Part shown: positions 8,879 to 17,601 of the stretch, in pieces
How the letters are laid out: the number at the start of each line of letters is the position of its first letter
Numbering within the stretch: the first letter of the stretch is position 1
Assembly: GCF_014673495.1 (NCBI RefSeq)
Contig: NZ_CP051006.1
Location: forward strand, 1,674,001 to 1,738,000
Length of the DNA: 64,000 bases
Reading direction: 5' to 3'
Origin: Streptomyces griseofuscus
Lineage (GTDB): Bacteria; Actinomycetota; Actinomycetes; Streptomycetales; Streptomycetaceae
Program-made: the position numbers and the translations under genes
Notes under the pieces: generated by a model
What the model saw: only the letters and a program-made list of their open reading frames with translations
Database searches by the model: none
What the model was told of the DNA's origin: nothing

Positions 8879-9763
8879 ATGACCGCGAACCCCCCGACAG
8901 TGCCCGAGCAGGCCACCGTGGGAAGTGCCGTCGCTTTGAAGCAGCAGCTCGAAGGCGCTTTGAGGGAAGCCGCCTTCACGTCGTCGGTCGAATCGGCCGA
9001 CAACGGGACGGCCCTGAAGCTGACGGTGTACAGCAGCAGCTACTGTCCCTTCGAGGACACCGTGGAAGCCGCCTCCGAATGGCTGCGTGAAGTCGGCATC
9101 AACGCCACCGCCGCACGGGACGAGGAGACCTTCCGGATCGTCCTCACCCTTCCCACCGCCGACTCCGTGCGCACGCTCATCGCGACGCTGCTGCAGCCCT
9201 GGATAACCGCCCGCACCACCGCCAAGCATCTCGACGACGTGCTGTCGGACCACGGACTCGACGCCACGATCGACGTGGGAACGAAGGCCCTCAGCCTCCA
9301 CCTGGCCGAGGACGAGCTGGACTCGGCCGTCACCCTCGCGCGGCTCCTCGGCGCCCCGGACATCGGAGAAGATCTCCAGCTCCACCGCCGGCGCGGGGTT
9401 CGCCGGCTCACCGAGCGGATCCTGTGGCTGATCACCGGAGTCGTCGGATCTCCGGTGTCCGCAGACATCGAGCCCGCCTGCGAGCACGAGGTCGACCGCC
9501 TCACGATCGGGATGAGCCTGGAACAGGCGCACCGTCTGACGCAGCGCCTCCTCCTCGCAGAGGTCGCCGACCCGACCGCACGGCTCCAGCGGCTGCTCGG
9601 CAAGACAGTGGGGACGGGCGTCCATGTGGCGTCGAAGCCCAAGAACACATCTGGATCCGACCGTCTCACGATCACCCTGAGCCCCGAGCAGGGGCGCCAC
9701 CTGACGCACCGCCTGGACCCGGACAGCGACGCCATCCCGGCTCACGAGCTGACCACACACTGA
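8879..9763 (+). CDS. Hypothetical protein
   Basis: 294 residues from ATG 8879; a GTG at 8873 is in the same frame. No domain is recognised. The protein alternates amphipathic alpha/beta segments. The motif LTI-(G/T)-(M/L)-S-x-EQ-x-(H/R)-x-LT occurs twice (about 204-221 and 261-278), suggesting an internal duplication. Acidic, no signal peptide or membrane helix. It starts a set of short, partly coupled genes running to 12.0 kb. Confidence 0.55.
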   Translation: MTANPPTVPEQATVGSAVALKQQLEGALREAAFTSSVESADNGTALKLTVYSSSYCPFEDTVEAASEWLREVGINATAARDEETFRIVLTLPTADSVRTLIATLLQPWITARTTAKHLDDVLSDHGLDATIDVGTKALSLHLAEDELDSAVTLARLLGAPDIGEDLQLHRRRGVRRLTERILWLITGVVGSPVSADIEPACEHEVDRLTIGMSLEQAHRLTQRLLLAEVADPTARLQRLLGKTVGTGVHVASKPKNTSGSDRLTITLSPEQGRHLTHRLDPDSDAIPAHELTTH

Positions 9764-9778
9764 TCTGGACCTCACACC

Positions 9779-10252
9779 ATGACCACCACGACGTCACCGA
9801 CCAAACGACTCACCCAGGCGGAGAAGGATCTCGCCCTGCCACTGGCGGCCGGCCTGGGCGTACACACGATCGCCGCCAAAGAGTGCCTGGCCTCCTCGAC
9901 CGTCAGGAGCCGTGTCAAGGCGTTGCGATCGAAGCTGGGCTGCCCCGGCGCACCACTGCACGTCCTCGTGCACGCCATCCTGTCTGCCGGGCATGCGCCG
10001 AACCCCGTAGCCCCCAGGCCCGCCCCCGACGTCAGCTCCGAGCAGGCGAAGCTCTGGCGCGCGCTCGCCAGCCACAAGCTCGCGCTCGACATCGCACACG
10101 CCGCCGGCATCGCCCCCGCGGATCTGAAGGAACAGACCGACCAACTCCTCACCGCCGTCGGCACCACCGATCTCACGCAGCTCGTCATCCTCGGCCACGC
10201 CTGGGACAAGCTCCGCTCGGACCACGCGACGCGGAGCGGAGCGAGCCTGTGA
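9779..10252 (+). CDS. Small HTH protein resembling LuxR-type DNA-binding domains
   Basis: 157 residues. Residues 10-55 (RLTQAEKDLALPLAAGLGVH, then TIAAKECLASSTVRSRVKAL) resemble a GerE/LuxR helix-turn-helix. The C-terminal 90 residues are helical and unassigned. With no receiver or sensor domain it could be a stand-alone regulator of this locus. It overlaps the next gene by 4 nt (GTGA). Confidence 0.6.
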   Translation: MTTTTSPTKRLTQAEKDLALPLAAGLGVHTIAAKECLASSTVRSRVKALRSKLGCPGAPLHVLVHAILSAGHAPNPVAPRPAPDVSSEQAKLWRALASHKLALDIAHAAGIAPADLKEQTDQLLTAVGTTDLTQLVILGHAWDKLRSDHATRSGASL

Positions 10253-10899
10253 GCATCCCTCCGACTCTCGCGGGCCGCGAGGAACCACCGTCCGCGGCAT
10301 CCTCCATCCCGGCGCCCCCAACCGCCGTGTACGAGGTGCGCACGTTACGCACGGACGCCGAGCATGAGGAAGCTGCCGCCCTTGTCCAGGACCGACAGCG
10401 CTGGCTGACCCTGCACGGGCTCCCCGTACCCGCCCGAGCCGACATCCCGGCGCAATTCCGCGAGCCGCAGACCCGGTCCGCCGGACTGTTCGAGGACGGG
10501 AAGCTGCTGGCCTGCATGATCCCCGAGCATGCCCCCGACCTCGGATGGGGCAAGGGGCCGTGCCTCTTCCTCCGCAGCGTCCACACCCTGCCCGACCAGT
10601 CCGACGGCATCACCCGCCTGATCACCCTGTGGGCGTCCGACCTGGCCGCCCGGCTCGATCTCCCCGTCGTACGGGCCGAGACTCTAGCCCGCCACGCCCT
10701 CGAAGCCGAACCCCTCGCTGCCCTCCTGCGTCGGTTCACCGACATCGGCTGGGACGTGTGCGGATCCGGCCCCGGACGCGACGGCGATCGAGTCGCCCGC
10801 CTCGAACTCCAAGCGGAGCACCGCCCCACGCTCAGCGCGATGATCAGCTGCCAGGTCCACGTGCCTCGACCGACCTCCGATGATCGGAGCGACACGTGA
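10249..10899 (+). CDS. Hypothetical protein, possible GNAT-fold
   Basis: 216 residues from GTG 10249. The layout of the middle (YEVRTLRTDAEHEEAAALVQ, SAGLFEDGKLLACMIPE, CLFLRSVHTLPDQSDGITRL) is reminiscent of an N-acyltransferase: a strand-helix start, a substrate-facing loop and a beta-bulge region. No clear acetyl-CoA pyrophosphate loop can be pointed to, so the function remains open. Coupled at both ends by 4-nt overlaps. Confidence 0.5.
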   Translation: MSIPPTLAGREEPPSAASSIPAPPTAVYEVRTLRTDAEHEEAAALVQDRQRWLTLHGLPVPARADIPAQFREPQTRSAGLFEDGKLLACMIPEHAPDLGWGKGPCLFLRSVHTLPDQSDGITRLITLWASDLAARLDLPVVRAETLARHALEAEPLAALLRRFTDIGWDVCGSGPGRDGDRVARLELQAEHRPTLSAMISCQVHVPRPTSDDRSDT

Positions 10900-11471
10900 C
10901 GAGCGACGAACCGCAGCGGCCCGACCTCGCCCGCGAGCTGATCGCCCGCGCCACGGAATCGGCCGCACACCGGGCCGCGCACGTGCGCGGCCAGCTCGAC
11001 GCCGTCCAGCTCGGGCGGGCCCGGCACGCCGACCACGCTAATACCAAGGTGCTGCGCCGCATCCTGGCCGAGTACGACTGGCCCGGCCACTGCCTCGTCG
11101 GCCCCGACGCGGCCCGTGCCGCGTGGAGCATCGCTCTGCACAGCGACTACGACCCCGCCTTCCAGCGCGCCGCCACCACCCTGCTGGGACGTGCGGTCCA
11201 AGACGGCGACGCGTTGGTCCAGCACTGGGCGCACCTGTACGACCGCGCCCTCGTCACCAGCGGGCGCGACCAGGAGTACGGCACCCAGCTCCTGTTGCAC
11301 GCCGACGGCATCGAGCTGTGTCCGCTGCGCGCGCCGGAGTCCGTCGACACACGCAGGGCCACCGTCCGTCTGCCGCCGATCGCTGTCGCTGTGAAGGCGA
11401 TGCGCCGCCGGTACGCCCCTGACGGCTCTGCCGATGAATCCCCGACCGTCGTCCTCGCGGGGGCCGCGTGA
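10896..11471 (+). CDS. DUF6624-like protein
   Basis: 191 residues from GTG 10896, overlapping the previous stop. The DUF6624 pattern is clear: RPDLARELIARA at the start, EYDWPGHCLVGPDAARAAW in the middle, then HSDYDPAFQRAA and DQEYGTQL. The family is common in Streptomyces and has no established biochemical role. Confidence 0.65.
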   Translation: MTSDEPQRPDLARELIARATESAAHRAAHVRGQLDAVQLGRARHADHANTKVLRRILAEYDWPGHCLVGPDAARAAWSIALHSDYDPAFQRAATTLLGRAVQDGDALVQHWAHLYDRALVTSGRDQEYGTQLLLHADGIELCPLRAPESVDTRRATVRLPPIAVAVKAMRRRYAPDGSADESPTVVLAGAA

Positions 11472-11545
11472 ACACGCGGAACACCAGCTTCTCTCCCAGT
11501 CGGCCTTCCGGCCGCAACTCCGCTCTGCGAAAGGATCGTTGACCG

Positions 11546-12013
11546 ATGAAGCTCACCACCGCCGTCCTAGCTGCCGGTGCTGCCGTCTCCCTCACCACCG
11601 CCGTGGTCGGAGCCGCCCGGCTCAGGCAGGACGCGCGGCACCAGGCCGAGCGCAACGAGGTCATCGTCACCCGCAACCAGCTCGACTGGCTGGCGCAGAT
11701 GTCCACCGATGCCAGCCTCGCCAAGCTCTGGGTGCCCGAGGGCATGGACGTCGAGGAGTACATGCAGTTGCTCAGCGCCAACCAGCTCATCTGCATGCTC
11801 AGTCTCCGCGACCGCCTCGGCTTCGTCCGCGACGGGCAACTGCCCTTCTACGCCTCGATGGTCATGAGCAGCGACGTCTGCCGACGGTACTGGCACCGCT
11901 TCGGCGATCTCCGCGCCCGGGAGGCCGAGGGCGACCAGCGGGCCGAGCACTTCACCCATGTGCTGGACCAGGCCGCGAAGAACCAGCCGCACGCGCAGCC
12001 CGCCGCAGCCTGA
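11546..12013 (+). CDS. DUF6082-like membrane-anchored protein
   Basis: 155 residues. An N-terminal hydrophobic helix (TTAVLAAGAAVSLTTAVVGA) acts as a signal anchor. The DUF6082 core follows: RNQLDWLAQMSTDASLAKLW, then SANQLICMLSLRDRLGFV. GAAAGGATCG precedes the start. The function of the family is unknown; members are small, extracytoplasmic-facing or membrane-tethered proteins of streptomycetes. Confidence 0.65.
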   Translation: MKLTTAVLAAGAAVSLTTAVVGAARLRQDARHQAERNEVIVTRNQLDWLAQMSTDASLAKLWVPEGMDVEEYMQLLSANQLICMLSLRDRLGFVRDGQLPFYASMVMSSDVCRRYWHRFGDLRAREAEGDQRAEHFTHVLDQAAKNQPHAQPAAA

Positions 12014-12143
12014 CGGCACCACCCCGGTTCCCAGGCGCGCGACTGCTCAGGCGACTTCGCAGCCTGTCGGCGTCTGGCAGCAGACCCCGGGGCCCGACCG
12101 GGCCTCGGCATCCCGCACCATCCGCCACTCCTAGGAGGCATGC

Positions 12144-12329
12144 ATGACCGCCGTCCAGGCCGAGAGGCCGACCGCTCCCGCACAGACGGACCTCGTGAAG
12201 GCCGATGCCGACCCGTTCGGGCTCGACATCACCTTCATCGAGGGCACGCCGGCGACCGAGACGGTCCTGATGTGCAGCACGGGCGACACCTGCGGCAGCT
12301 CCTGCCCCAGCGCCTGCACCACCTCGTAA
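12144..12329 (+). CDS. FxLD-family lanthipeptide precursor peptide
   Basis: 61 residues from ATG 12144, 5 nt after a perfect AGGAGG (12133-12138). The leader carries the defining FxLD motif as FGLD at 25-28. The C-terminal core region (about 40-61) is rich in Ser/Thr and has four Cys (44, 50, 54, 58), enough for up to four thioether rings. One Asp (48) sits between Gly and Thr in the core. Established: FxLD peptides (TIGR04363 type) occur beside LanB, LanC and a dedicated methyltransferase, all present just downstream. Inferred: Asp48 is the residue modified by the PIMT-like enzyme. The leader cleavage site is not evident and no protease is encoded nearby. Confidence 0.9.
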   Translation: MTAVQAERPTAPAQTDLVKADADPFGLDITFIEGTPATETVLMCSTGDTCGSSCPSACTTS

Positions 12330-12348
12330 GCCGGATCACCCCGGCAAC

Positions 12349-12382
12349 GCGGGCCGGACGGGGCTCTCCCCGTGCGGCCCGC
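12349..12382 (+). terminator. Stem-loop between precursor and lanB
   Basis: Two stacked stems (8 bp, 12349-12356 with 12375-12382; 6 bp, 12358-12363 with 12368-12373) share a CTCT loop and one mismatch. It lies 20 nt after the precursor stop. Such hairpins often act as leaky terminators that keep precursor transcript in excess over enzyme transcript; that role is inferred. Confidence 0.5.
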
Positions 12383-12414
12383 CCCTCCCGCCTGCAGAAG
12401 ATAGGAGAGCCCTG

Positions 12415-14454
12415 ATGACACGGCACCGGCCCAGCCTGTACGAGGCCGCGGGGCAGGCGATGCTGCGCGCCGCGGTCCACACACCCGAGCCCGCCATGCC
12501 GCCCTGGCCGACGGCCACGGCGCCCGCGGAGGAGTGGCGCGCGTGGCTAAGCACGGTGTGGTCCGATACCGGCTTCTGCCGGACCGTGTCGCAGGCGAGC
12601 CTGAACCTCGCCGAGCAGGTGCAGGCCATCATCGAAGGCCGCACACCGAAGGTGCGCCGGATGCGCCGGGCGGCGCTGTCCACTGCGCGCTACGCGATCC
12701 GATATGCACGCCGCTCCACCCCTTATGGCCTGTTCGCCGGCGTCGCCCCGCTAGCCTTCGACCGGACCGCGTCCGTTCGTATCGGGGACGAGCACCAGGT
12801 CGTGGTCCGTCCCGAGCCGGCCGGTCTCGATGACGTCCTCAGCACCTGGGAGAGCGACGCGGCGCGCATGGCCGACGCCGAGGTCTGCGTCAACACCCTG
12901 ATCTATCAGCGTGGCCGGCACATTCACGTACCGTCCGAGGGCGACGCCGAGTTCCGCCTCGCTCTGAGCCCCGCACTGCGCCTCGTACTGGACCTGGCCC
13001 GGTCACCGGTCACGTATCGCCAGTTGTCCGACAAGCTGGCCGCGGAGTTCCCCGCCGTGGACGGCGCCGCGCGCGAACGGCTACTCGGTGAACTGCTGCG
13101 GGTGCGGTTGTTGCGCTCCTCGCTGCGCGCGCCCGCAACCGTCGCCGACCCAACGAACGTCCTACCGCCTGCGGCGCGCGCTCAGGCAGCCGGGCTGCGC
13201 GCCGCATGCGACCTGCGGTTGGACGCCGACGTGCGGCTGCCCGAGCAAGTGCTGACCGAAGTGCAGACCGCCGCGTCCGTTCTGGCCCGCCTGGTCACCC
13301 ATCCGAACGGGACACCGAGCTGGCGGCGGTGGATCGAGCAGTTCTCCGAGCGCTACGGCGAGAACACCCCGGTGCCGGTGGACGCGGCCACGGACCCCGA
13401 CCGGGGCGTGGGTTTCCCAGCAGGATTCGTCACGGCGAGCGAACCGCCCCGGCCGATGTCCCGGCGCGACCGCCTGCTGCTGGAGCTGGCCGGCACCGCC
13501 GCCACCGAAGGCAACCGCACCGTCGCGCTGACCGGGGCGGTGATCGAGGAACTGGAAGCAGCGGCTGGGGACAAGCCCCACGGCCTGGCACCTCACCTCG
13601 AACTGGCAGCCCAGGTTCACGCCATCTCCGTTGCGGCCCTGGACCGGGGCGACTTCCGGCTGCGCGTGCTGACCGTCTCCCGCTCCGCCGGATCGATGAC
13701 CGGCCGGTTCTGGCATCTGTTCCCCGGCACCGAGACGGCGTACGCGAACCTGCCCACGGTCGATCCGCAGGCGGAACTCGCACAGCTCTCCTTCCACGCC
13801 GGACGCGTGCCGGCCGACCTGCTCACCCGCGCGCCCCAGGCCCTGCCCCGCGTGGTGAGCGTCGGCGAATTCCGCCGTCCCGCCCCGCATGTCCTCTTCC
13901 CCCGCGACCTGTCGGTCACCGTCACTGACGGCCGCCCCCAGCTGGTGGAGTCCGCCACGGGCAAGCCGCTTGAGCTGCTGGCCCCCACCGCCATCAACTT
14001 CCTGTGGAACAACTACACCCCGCCGATGGCCCGCTTCCTCGGCGAGATCAGCCGAGCGGCCTCCCCGCAGGTCACCTGGTTCGACTGGGGCGCCGCCTGG
14101 ACCCTGCCCTCCATCCCGGCCCTCACCTACCGGCGCACCATCCTCACCGCTGCCCGGTGGAAGGTCCGCAGCCGCACGTTGCCCGCCCGCACCGCCCCAC
14201 TCCAGCAGTGGGCGGACCAACTCCACGCCTGGCGTGCCCGGTTCCGGGTACCGGAGCGAGTCCTGCTCGCCGAAGACGACCAGCAGCTGCCCCTCGACCT
14301 GTCCCGCGACGTCGACCTGGACCTCCTGCGCGCGTACCTGGACGCCAGCCCCTTCGGCATCGCCAGCCTGCATGAAGCTCCCCCGCCGGACGCCGACGGG
14401 TGGATAGACGGCCGGGCCCACAGCATCGTCGTCCCCCTGGCCAGGCGCTCATGA
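12415..14454 (+). CDS. Split LanB: lanthipeptide dehydratase, glutamylation domain only
   Basis: 679 residues from ATG 12415, preceded by TAGGAGAG. The LanB signature TARYAIRYARRSTPYGLFAG is at about 95-115, and VLFPRDLSVTVTDGRPQLVE lies towards the C-terminus. Full class I LanBs are about 1000 aa and end in a glutamate-elimination (SpaB_C-like) domain. This protein stops before it, and the missing domain is found at the N-terminus of the gene at 15555. Function: tRNA-Glu-dependent glutamylation of precursor Ser/Thr. It overlaps lanC by 4 nt. Confidence 0.9.
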   Translation: MTRHRPSLYEAAGQAMLRAAVHTPEPAMPPWPTATAPAEEWRAWLSTVWSDTGFCRTVSQASLNLAEQVQAIIEGRTPKVRRMRRAALSTARYAIRYARRSTPYGLFAGVAPLAFDRTASVRIGDEHQVVVRPEPAGLDDVLSTWESDAARMADAEVCVNTLIYQRGRHIHVPSEGDAEFRLALSPALRLVLDLARSPVTYRQLSDKLAAEFPAVDGAARERLLGELLRVRLLRSSLRAPATVADPTNVLPPAARAQAAGLRAACDLRLDADVRLPEQVLTEVQTAASVLARLVTHPNGTPSWRRWIEQFSERYGENTPVPVDAATDPDRGVGFPAGFVTASEPPRPMSRRDRLLLELAGTAATEGNRTVALTGAVIEELEAAAGDKPHGLAPHLELAAQVHAISVAALDRGDFRLRVLTVSRSAGSMTGRFWHLFPGTETAYANLPTVDPQAELAQLSFHAGRVPADLLTRAPQALPRVVSVGEFRRPAPHVLFPRDLSVTVTDGRPQLVESATGKPLELLAPTAINFLWNNYTPPMARFLGEISRAASPQVTWFDWGAAWTLPSIPALTYRRTILTAARWKVRSRTLPARTAPLQQWADQLHAWRARFRVPERVLLAEDDQQLPLDLSRDVDLDLLRAYLDASPFGIASLHEAPPPDADGWIDGRAHSIVVPLARRS

Positions 14455-15521
14455 CCACGACCACCGTGCCCCGCACGCAGGACCTGTCCGAGGGCGCCCT
14501 GGGGATGGCCCTGCTCGACATCGAGCGCGGCGACCTGTCCACCGCACGCCGCCACCTCACCGAGGCCACCGCCCGCGGGGTCAGCACCGGCAGCAACGCC
14601 AGCCTCTTCCACGGCGCACCCGCCCTGGAGTTCGTCCTGGCCCGCGCCCACGGGGCCGGCGACGACGTCCGCGCGGCCGTCGACCGCGTCGTGGATGCCC
14701 GACTCGCCGCCGCCCACCGCCGTCAGGCGGCCGGCGTGCTGCCCCACCTCGCCGAATGGGACCTCATCCGCGGCCTGACCGGACTCGCCGCCCTCCTGCT
14801 CTCCCGGCAACCGCCCGCTCCCCGGTTGCCCGACGTGCTCGCCTGCCTCGTCGCGCTCGCCCACCCCACCTCCGGTGGGGGCCGGATACTGCCCGGGTGG
14901 TGGTCAGCGGTCGGCCCGGACGGGAAGGAGATGGCCGGCGGTCACGGCAACAACGGCATGGCCCACGGCATCGCAGGCCCCCTGGCCGTGCTCTCCCTCG
15001 CCCTGCGCGCCGGAGTCAGCGTCCCCGGGCAGGAGGAGGCCGTCCGCACGTTCGCAACCTGGCTCGACCGGCACGGCGTCCACTACTGGTCCACCGCAGC
15101 CCACCTGGACGCCGAGCAGCCGCCCGCGCCGGAGCCGGCCCGCCAGTCCTGGTGCTACGGCCAGCCCGGTATCGCCCGCGCCCAGCAGCTCGCCGCGCTT
15201 GCCCTCGGCGACCTGGCCCGGCGCCAAGCAGCTGAGGACACCGTGGAGGCCGTCCTGAGCGACCCGCTGCGGCTCGCCCGGATCACCGACTCCGCGCTCT
15301 GCCATGGCTGGGCCGGGCTGCTGATGCTCACCCGCGCGGTCGCCGCCGACAGCCCCGCGCCCGAACGCTTCACCCCGATCATCCAGGACCTGCACCAACG
15401 GCTGGCCACCGGCTGGGAGCACCTGCCCAAGCTCGGCTTCATGGAAGGCCGCGCCGGCGCCCAACTCGCCCTCCAGGCCGCCGATACCACCGGCTGGAGC
15501 CGCGCCCTCCTCCTCACCTGA
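14451..15521 (+). CDS. LanC-like lanthionine cyclase
   Basis: 356 residues from ATG 14451 (ATGA overlap with lanB). The zinc ligands of LanC enzymes are visible as WCYGQPG (Cys, about 237) and LCHGWAG (Cys-His, about 285). The Gly-rich helix turns GGHGNNGMAHGIAG and LFHGAPALEFVL are also typical. The enzyme adds precursor Cys thiols to dehydrated residues to form (methyl)lanthionine rings. The length is slightly under a typical 400-aa LanC, mainly through a short N-terminus. Confidence 0.9.
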   Translation: MTTTTVPRTQDLSEGALGMALLDIERGDLSTARRHLTEATARGVSTGSNASLFHGAPALEFVLARAHGAGDDVRAAVDRVVDARLAAAHRRQAAGVLPHLAEWDLIRGLTGLAALLLSRQPPAPRLPDVLACLVALAHPTSGGGRILPGWWSAVGPDGKEMAGGHGNNGMAHGIAGPLAVLSLALRAGVSVPGQEEAVRTFATWLDRHGVHYWSTAAHLDAEQPPAPEPARQSWCYGQPGIARAQQLAALALGDLARRQAAEDTVEAVLSDPLRLARITDSALCHGWAGLLMLTRAVAADSPAPERFTPIIQDLHQRLATGWEHLPKLGFMEGRAGAQLALQAADTTGWSRALLLT

Positions 15522-15554
15522 CCCTCACACCCGCCGCCGTGCAAGGAGCTTCCT

Positions 15555-17597
15555 ATGACCTTCGACGACGAGAATCTGCCGATCCCTCCGGCCACGTCCT
15601 GGTGGCACGCATCTGTGGCCTTCACCGATCCGCAAGTGGACGCTGCTCGGACCCTGGCGACCGCGCTGGCCGGGCGCCGCTTCCACTTCCTGCGCAAGGA
15701 CGCCGGCGTGCGCCTGCGCACCGAACAGCCCGCCACCGGCCTGCTGGACCAGCTCGTCGCCGACCGCGTGATCACCGGCTGGACGGGCGGAATGTACGAG
15801 CCGGAGACCCATGCGTTCGGCGGCCCTGAAGGCATGCAGGTCGCACACGACGTGTTCTGCGCCGACAGCCCGGCCGCGCTCGCCGAGACCGGCACCCCCG
15901 GCGCCCGCGAGCGAAGCGTGATGCTGCTGTCCGCCATGATCCGCGAGGCCGGGCTGGACCCGTTCGAAGCCGGAGACGTGTACGCCCAGTGGGCCGCCCT
16001 GCGACCCCCCGTCACCCCGCCCCAGGGAGCCGCCCTGGACGGAGCCGTCTCCGCGATGCGGCGGCTGATGAACGCCGACGCCGCCCTGCGCCCCAACGCG
16101 GAAGTCGGCTGGGGCGAGCGCGTCGGCGCGTTCGAGGACGCCGGCCGCCGCCTGCACCGGCTCGCCGCCGACGGCCGACTGATACGCGGAATCCGCGGCG
16201 TCATCGCCCACCACGCCATCTTCGCGTTCAACCGTGCAGGCGTCCCTGCCGAAGTGCAGGCCGCCACCGCGTGGCTCGGCCGTCACGTCGCCTTCTCCTC
16301 TGGAGAAGGCGACGTGTCTACCCGCAAGTCCGCCTCTGCGGAGCCTAGCCTCCCCCGAATGGAGACCACCGTGACACCGGTAACCGACCCTGACCAGCTG
16401 CGCGAAGACCTCGCCCAGCGGCTCGTCAACAGCGGCCACCTGCGCAGCAAGGCGGCCATCGACGCCTTCCGCACCACCGACCGGCACGCCTTCCTGCCCG
16501 GCGTCGACCTGGGGAGCGCGTACAAGGAGGACGCGGTCCCGATCAAGCACGACGAGCACGGTGAGATGATCTCCTGCATCTCCGCGCCGTCCATCGTCGC
16601 CACCCAGCTCGAACAGCTCGGCGCCCAGCCCGGCCACAAGGTCCTGGAAGCCGGAGCCGCCACCGGCTACAACGCCGCCCTCCTCGGCAAGATCGTCTTC
16701 CCCGGCGGGCAGGTCTGGACTCTCGACGTCGACCAGGATCTCGTCGCCGGCGCGAGCCGGCACCTCGCCGAAGCCGGCGTCGACAACGCCACCGCGGTGA
16801 TGGCCGACGGCGCGGCCGGACTGCCTGAACACGCCCCCTACGACCGGATCATCTTCACCGTCGGCGCCGGCGACGTACCCGTGAAGATCCTCGACCAGCT
16901 CGCCCCCGCAGGCCGCCTGGTCCTGCCGATGCGCATCCGCGGCAGCATCTCCCGCTCCTTCGCCTTCGAACGCGACGGCGACACATGGAAAACCGTCTCC
17001 TGCGAGATGGCCACCTTCATCCCGCTGCGCAAGGGCGTCTGCGACGACGTGTACACCCTCGTGCCGATGGCCGGCGAGGGCAACGTGCGCCTGGAGACGT
17101 TCAGCGAGCAAGACGTCGACCGCGACGCCCTGCATACCGTCCTCGACGAGCAGCAGACCAAGATCTACACCGGGGTGAAGTTCCGGCAGGGCTCGGCCTG
17201 GGAGTGGCTGTACCTGTACCTGGCCTGCGTGCTGCCCAACGGCCTCTCCCGTCTCCCGGGACAGCGCCCCGGGTTTACACCGCACTTCCGATGGGGCTCC
17301 ATGGCAGCCCTCGACGGCGGGTCGCTGGCGTACCTGACCATCCGGGAAGGCGAGGACGAGAAGGGCCGGTACTGGGAGGTCGGCGTGATCGGCCACGGCA
17401 AAAGCGGCGCCGACCTCGCCGAGCGCGTCGTGAGCGAGATCCGCGCCTGGGACGCGAGTGGCGGCAACGACGCCCCCGAACCGGGCTTCCGTATGGCCAC
17501 CGCGGACTCGCGTGACCATCTGACGGTGGACGACGCGCGCTTCGTCATCGACAAGCCCTACAGCCGACTTGTCGTCGACTGGACGCGCAAGGGCTGA
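15555..17597 (+). CDS. Fusion of LanB elimination domain and PIMT-like methyltransferase (FxLD system)
   Basis: 680 residues; AAGGAG precedes ATG 15555. Residues about 15-240 are the thiopeptide/lantibiotic elimination domain (WWHASVAFTDPQVDAARTLA, FHFLRKDAGVRLR). A Ser-rich linker at about 250-270 leads to a protein-L-isoaspartate methyltransferase-like domain with the SAM-binding motif VLEAGAATGY at 363-372 and YDRIIFTVGA at about 430. The C-terminal 200 residues are an extension seen in FxLD methyltransferases (TIGR04364 type). In related LanSA enzymes the PIMT domain methyl-esterifies a core Asp, giving a succinimide or isoaspartate; here this is inferred for core Asp48. The fusion would couple glutamate elimination and Asp modification in one polypeptide. 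Confidence 0.88.
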   Translation: MTFDDENLPIPPATSWWHASVAFTDPQVDAARTLATALAGRRFHFLRKDAGVRLRTEQPATGLLDQLVADRVITGWTGGMYEPETHAFGGPEGMQVAHDVFCADSPAALAETGTPGARERSVMLLSAMIREAGLDPFEAGDVYAQWAALRPPVTPPQGAALDGAVSAMRRLMNADAALRPNAEVGWGERVGAFEDAGRRLHRLAADGRLIRGIRGVIAHHAIFAFNRAGVPAEVQAATAWLGRHVAFSSGEGDVSTRKSASAEPSLPRMETTVTPVTDPDQLREDLAQRLVNSGHLRSKAAIDAFRTTDRHAFLPGVDLGSAYKEDAVPIKHDEHGEMISCISAPSIVATQLEQLGAQPGHKVLEAGAATGYNAALLGKIVFPGGQVWTLDVDQDLVAGASRHLAEAGVDNATAVMADGAAGLPEHAPYDRIIFTVGAGDVPVKILDQLAPAGRLVLPMRIRGSISRSFAFERDGDTWKTVSCEMATFIPLRKGVCDDVYTLVPMAGEGNVRLETFSEQDVDRDALHTVLDEQQTKIYTGVKFRQGSAWEWLYLYLACVLPNGLSRLPGQRPGFTPHFRWGSMAALDGGSLAYLTIREGEDEKGRYWEVGVIGHGKSGADLAERVVSEIRAWDASGGNDAPEPGFRMATADSRDHLTVDDARFVIDKPYSRLVVDWTRKG

Positions 17598-17601
17598 GCC
17601 G

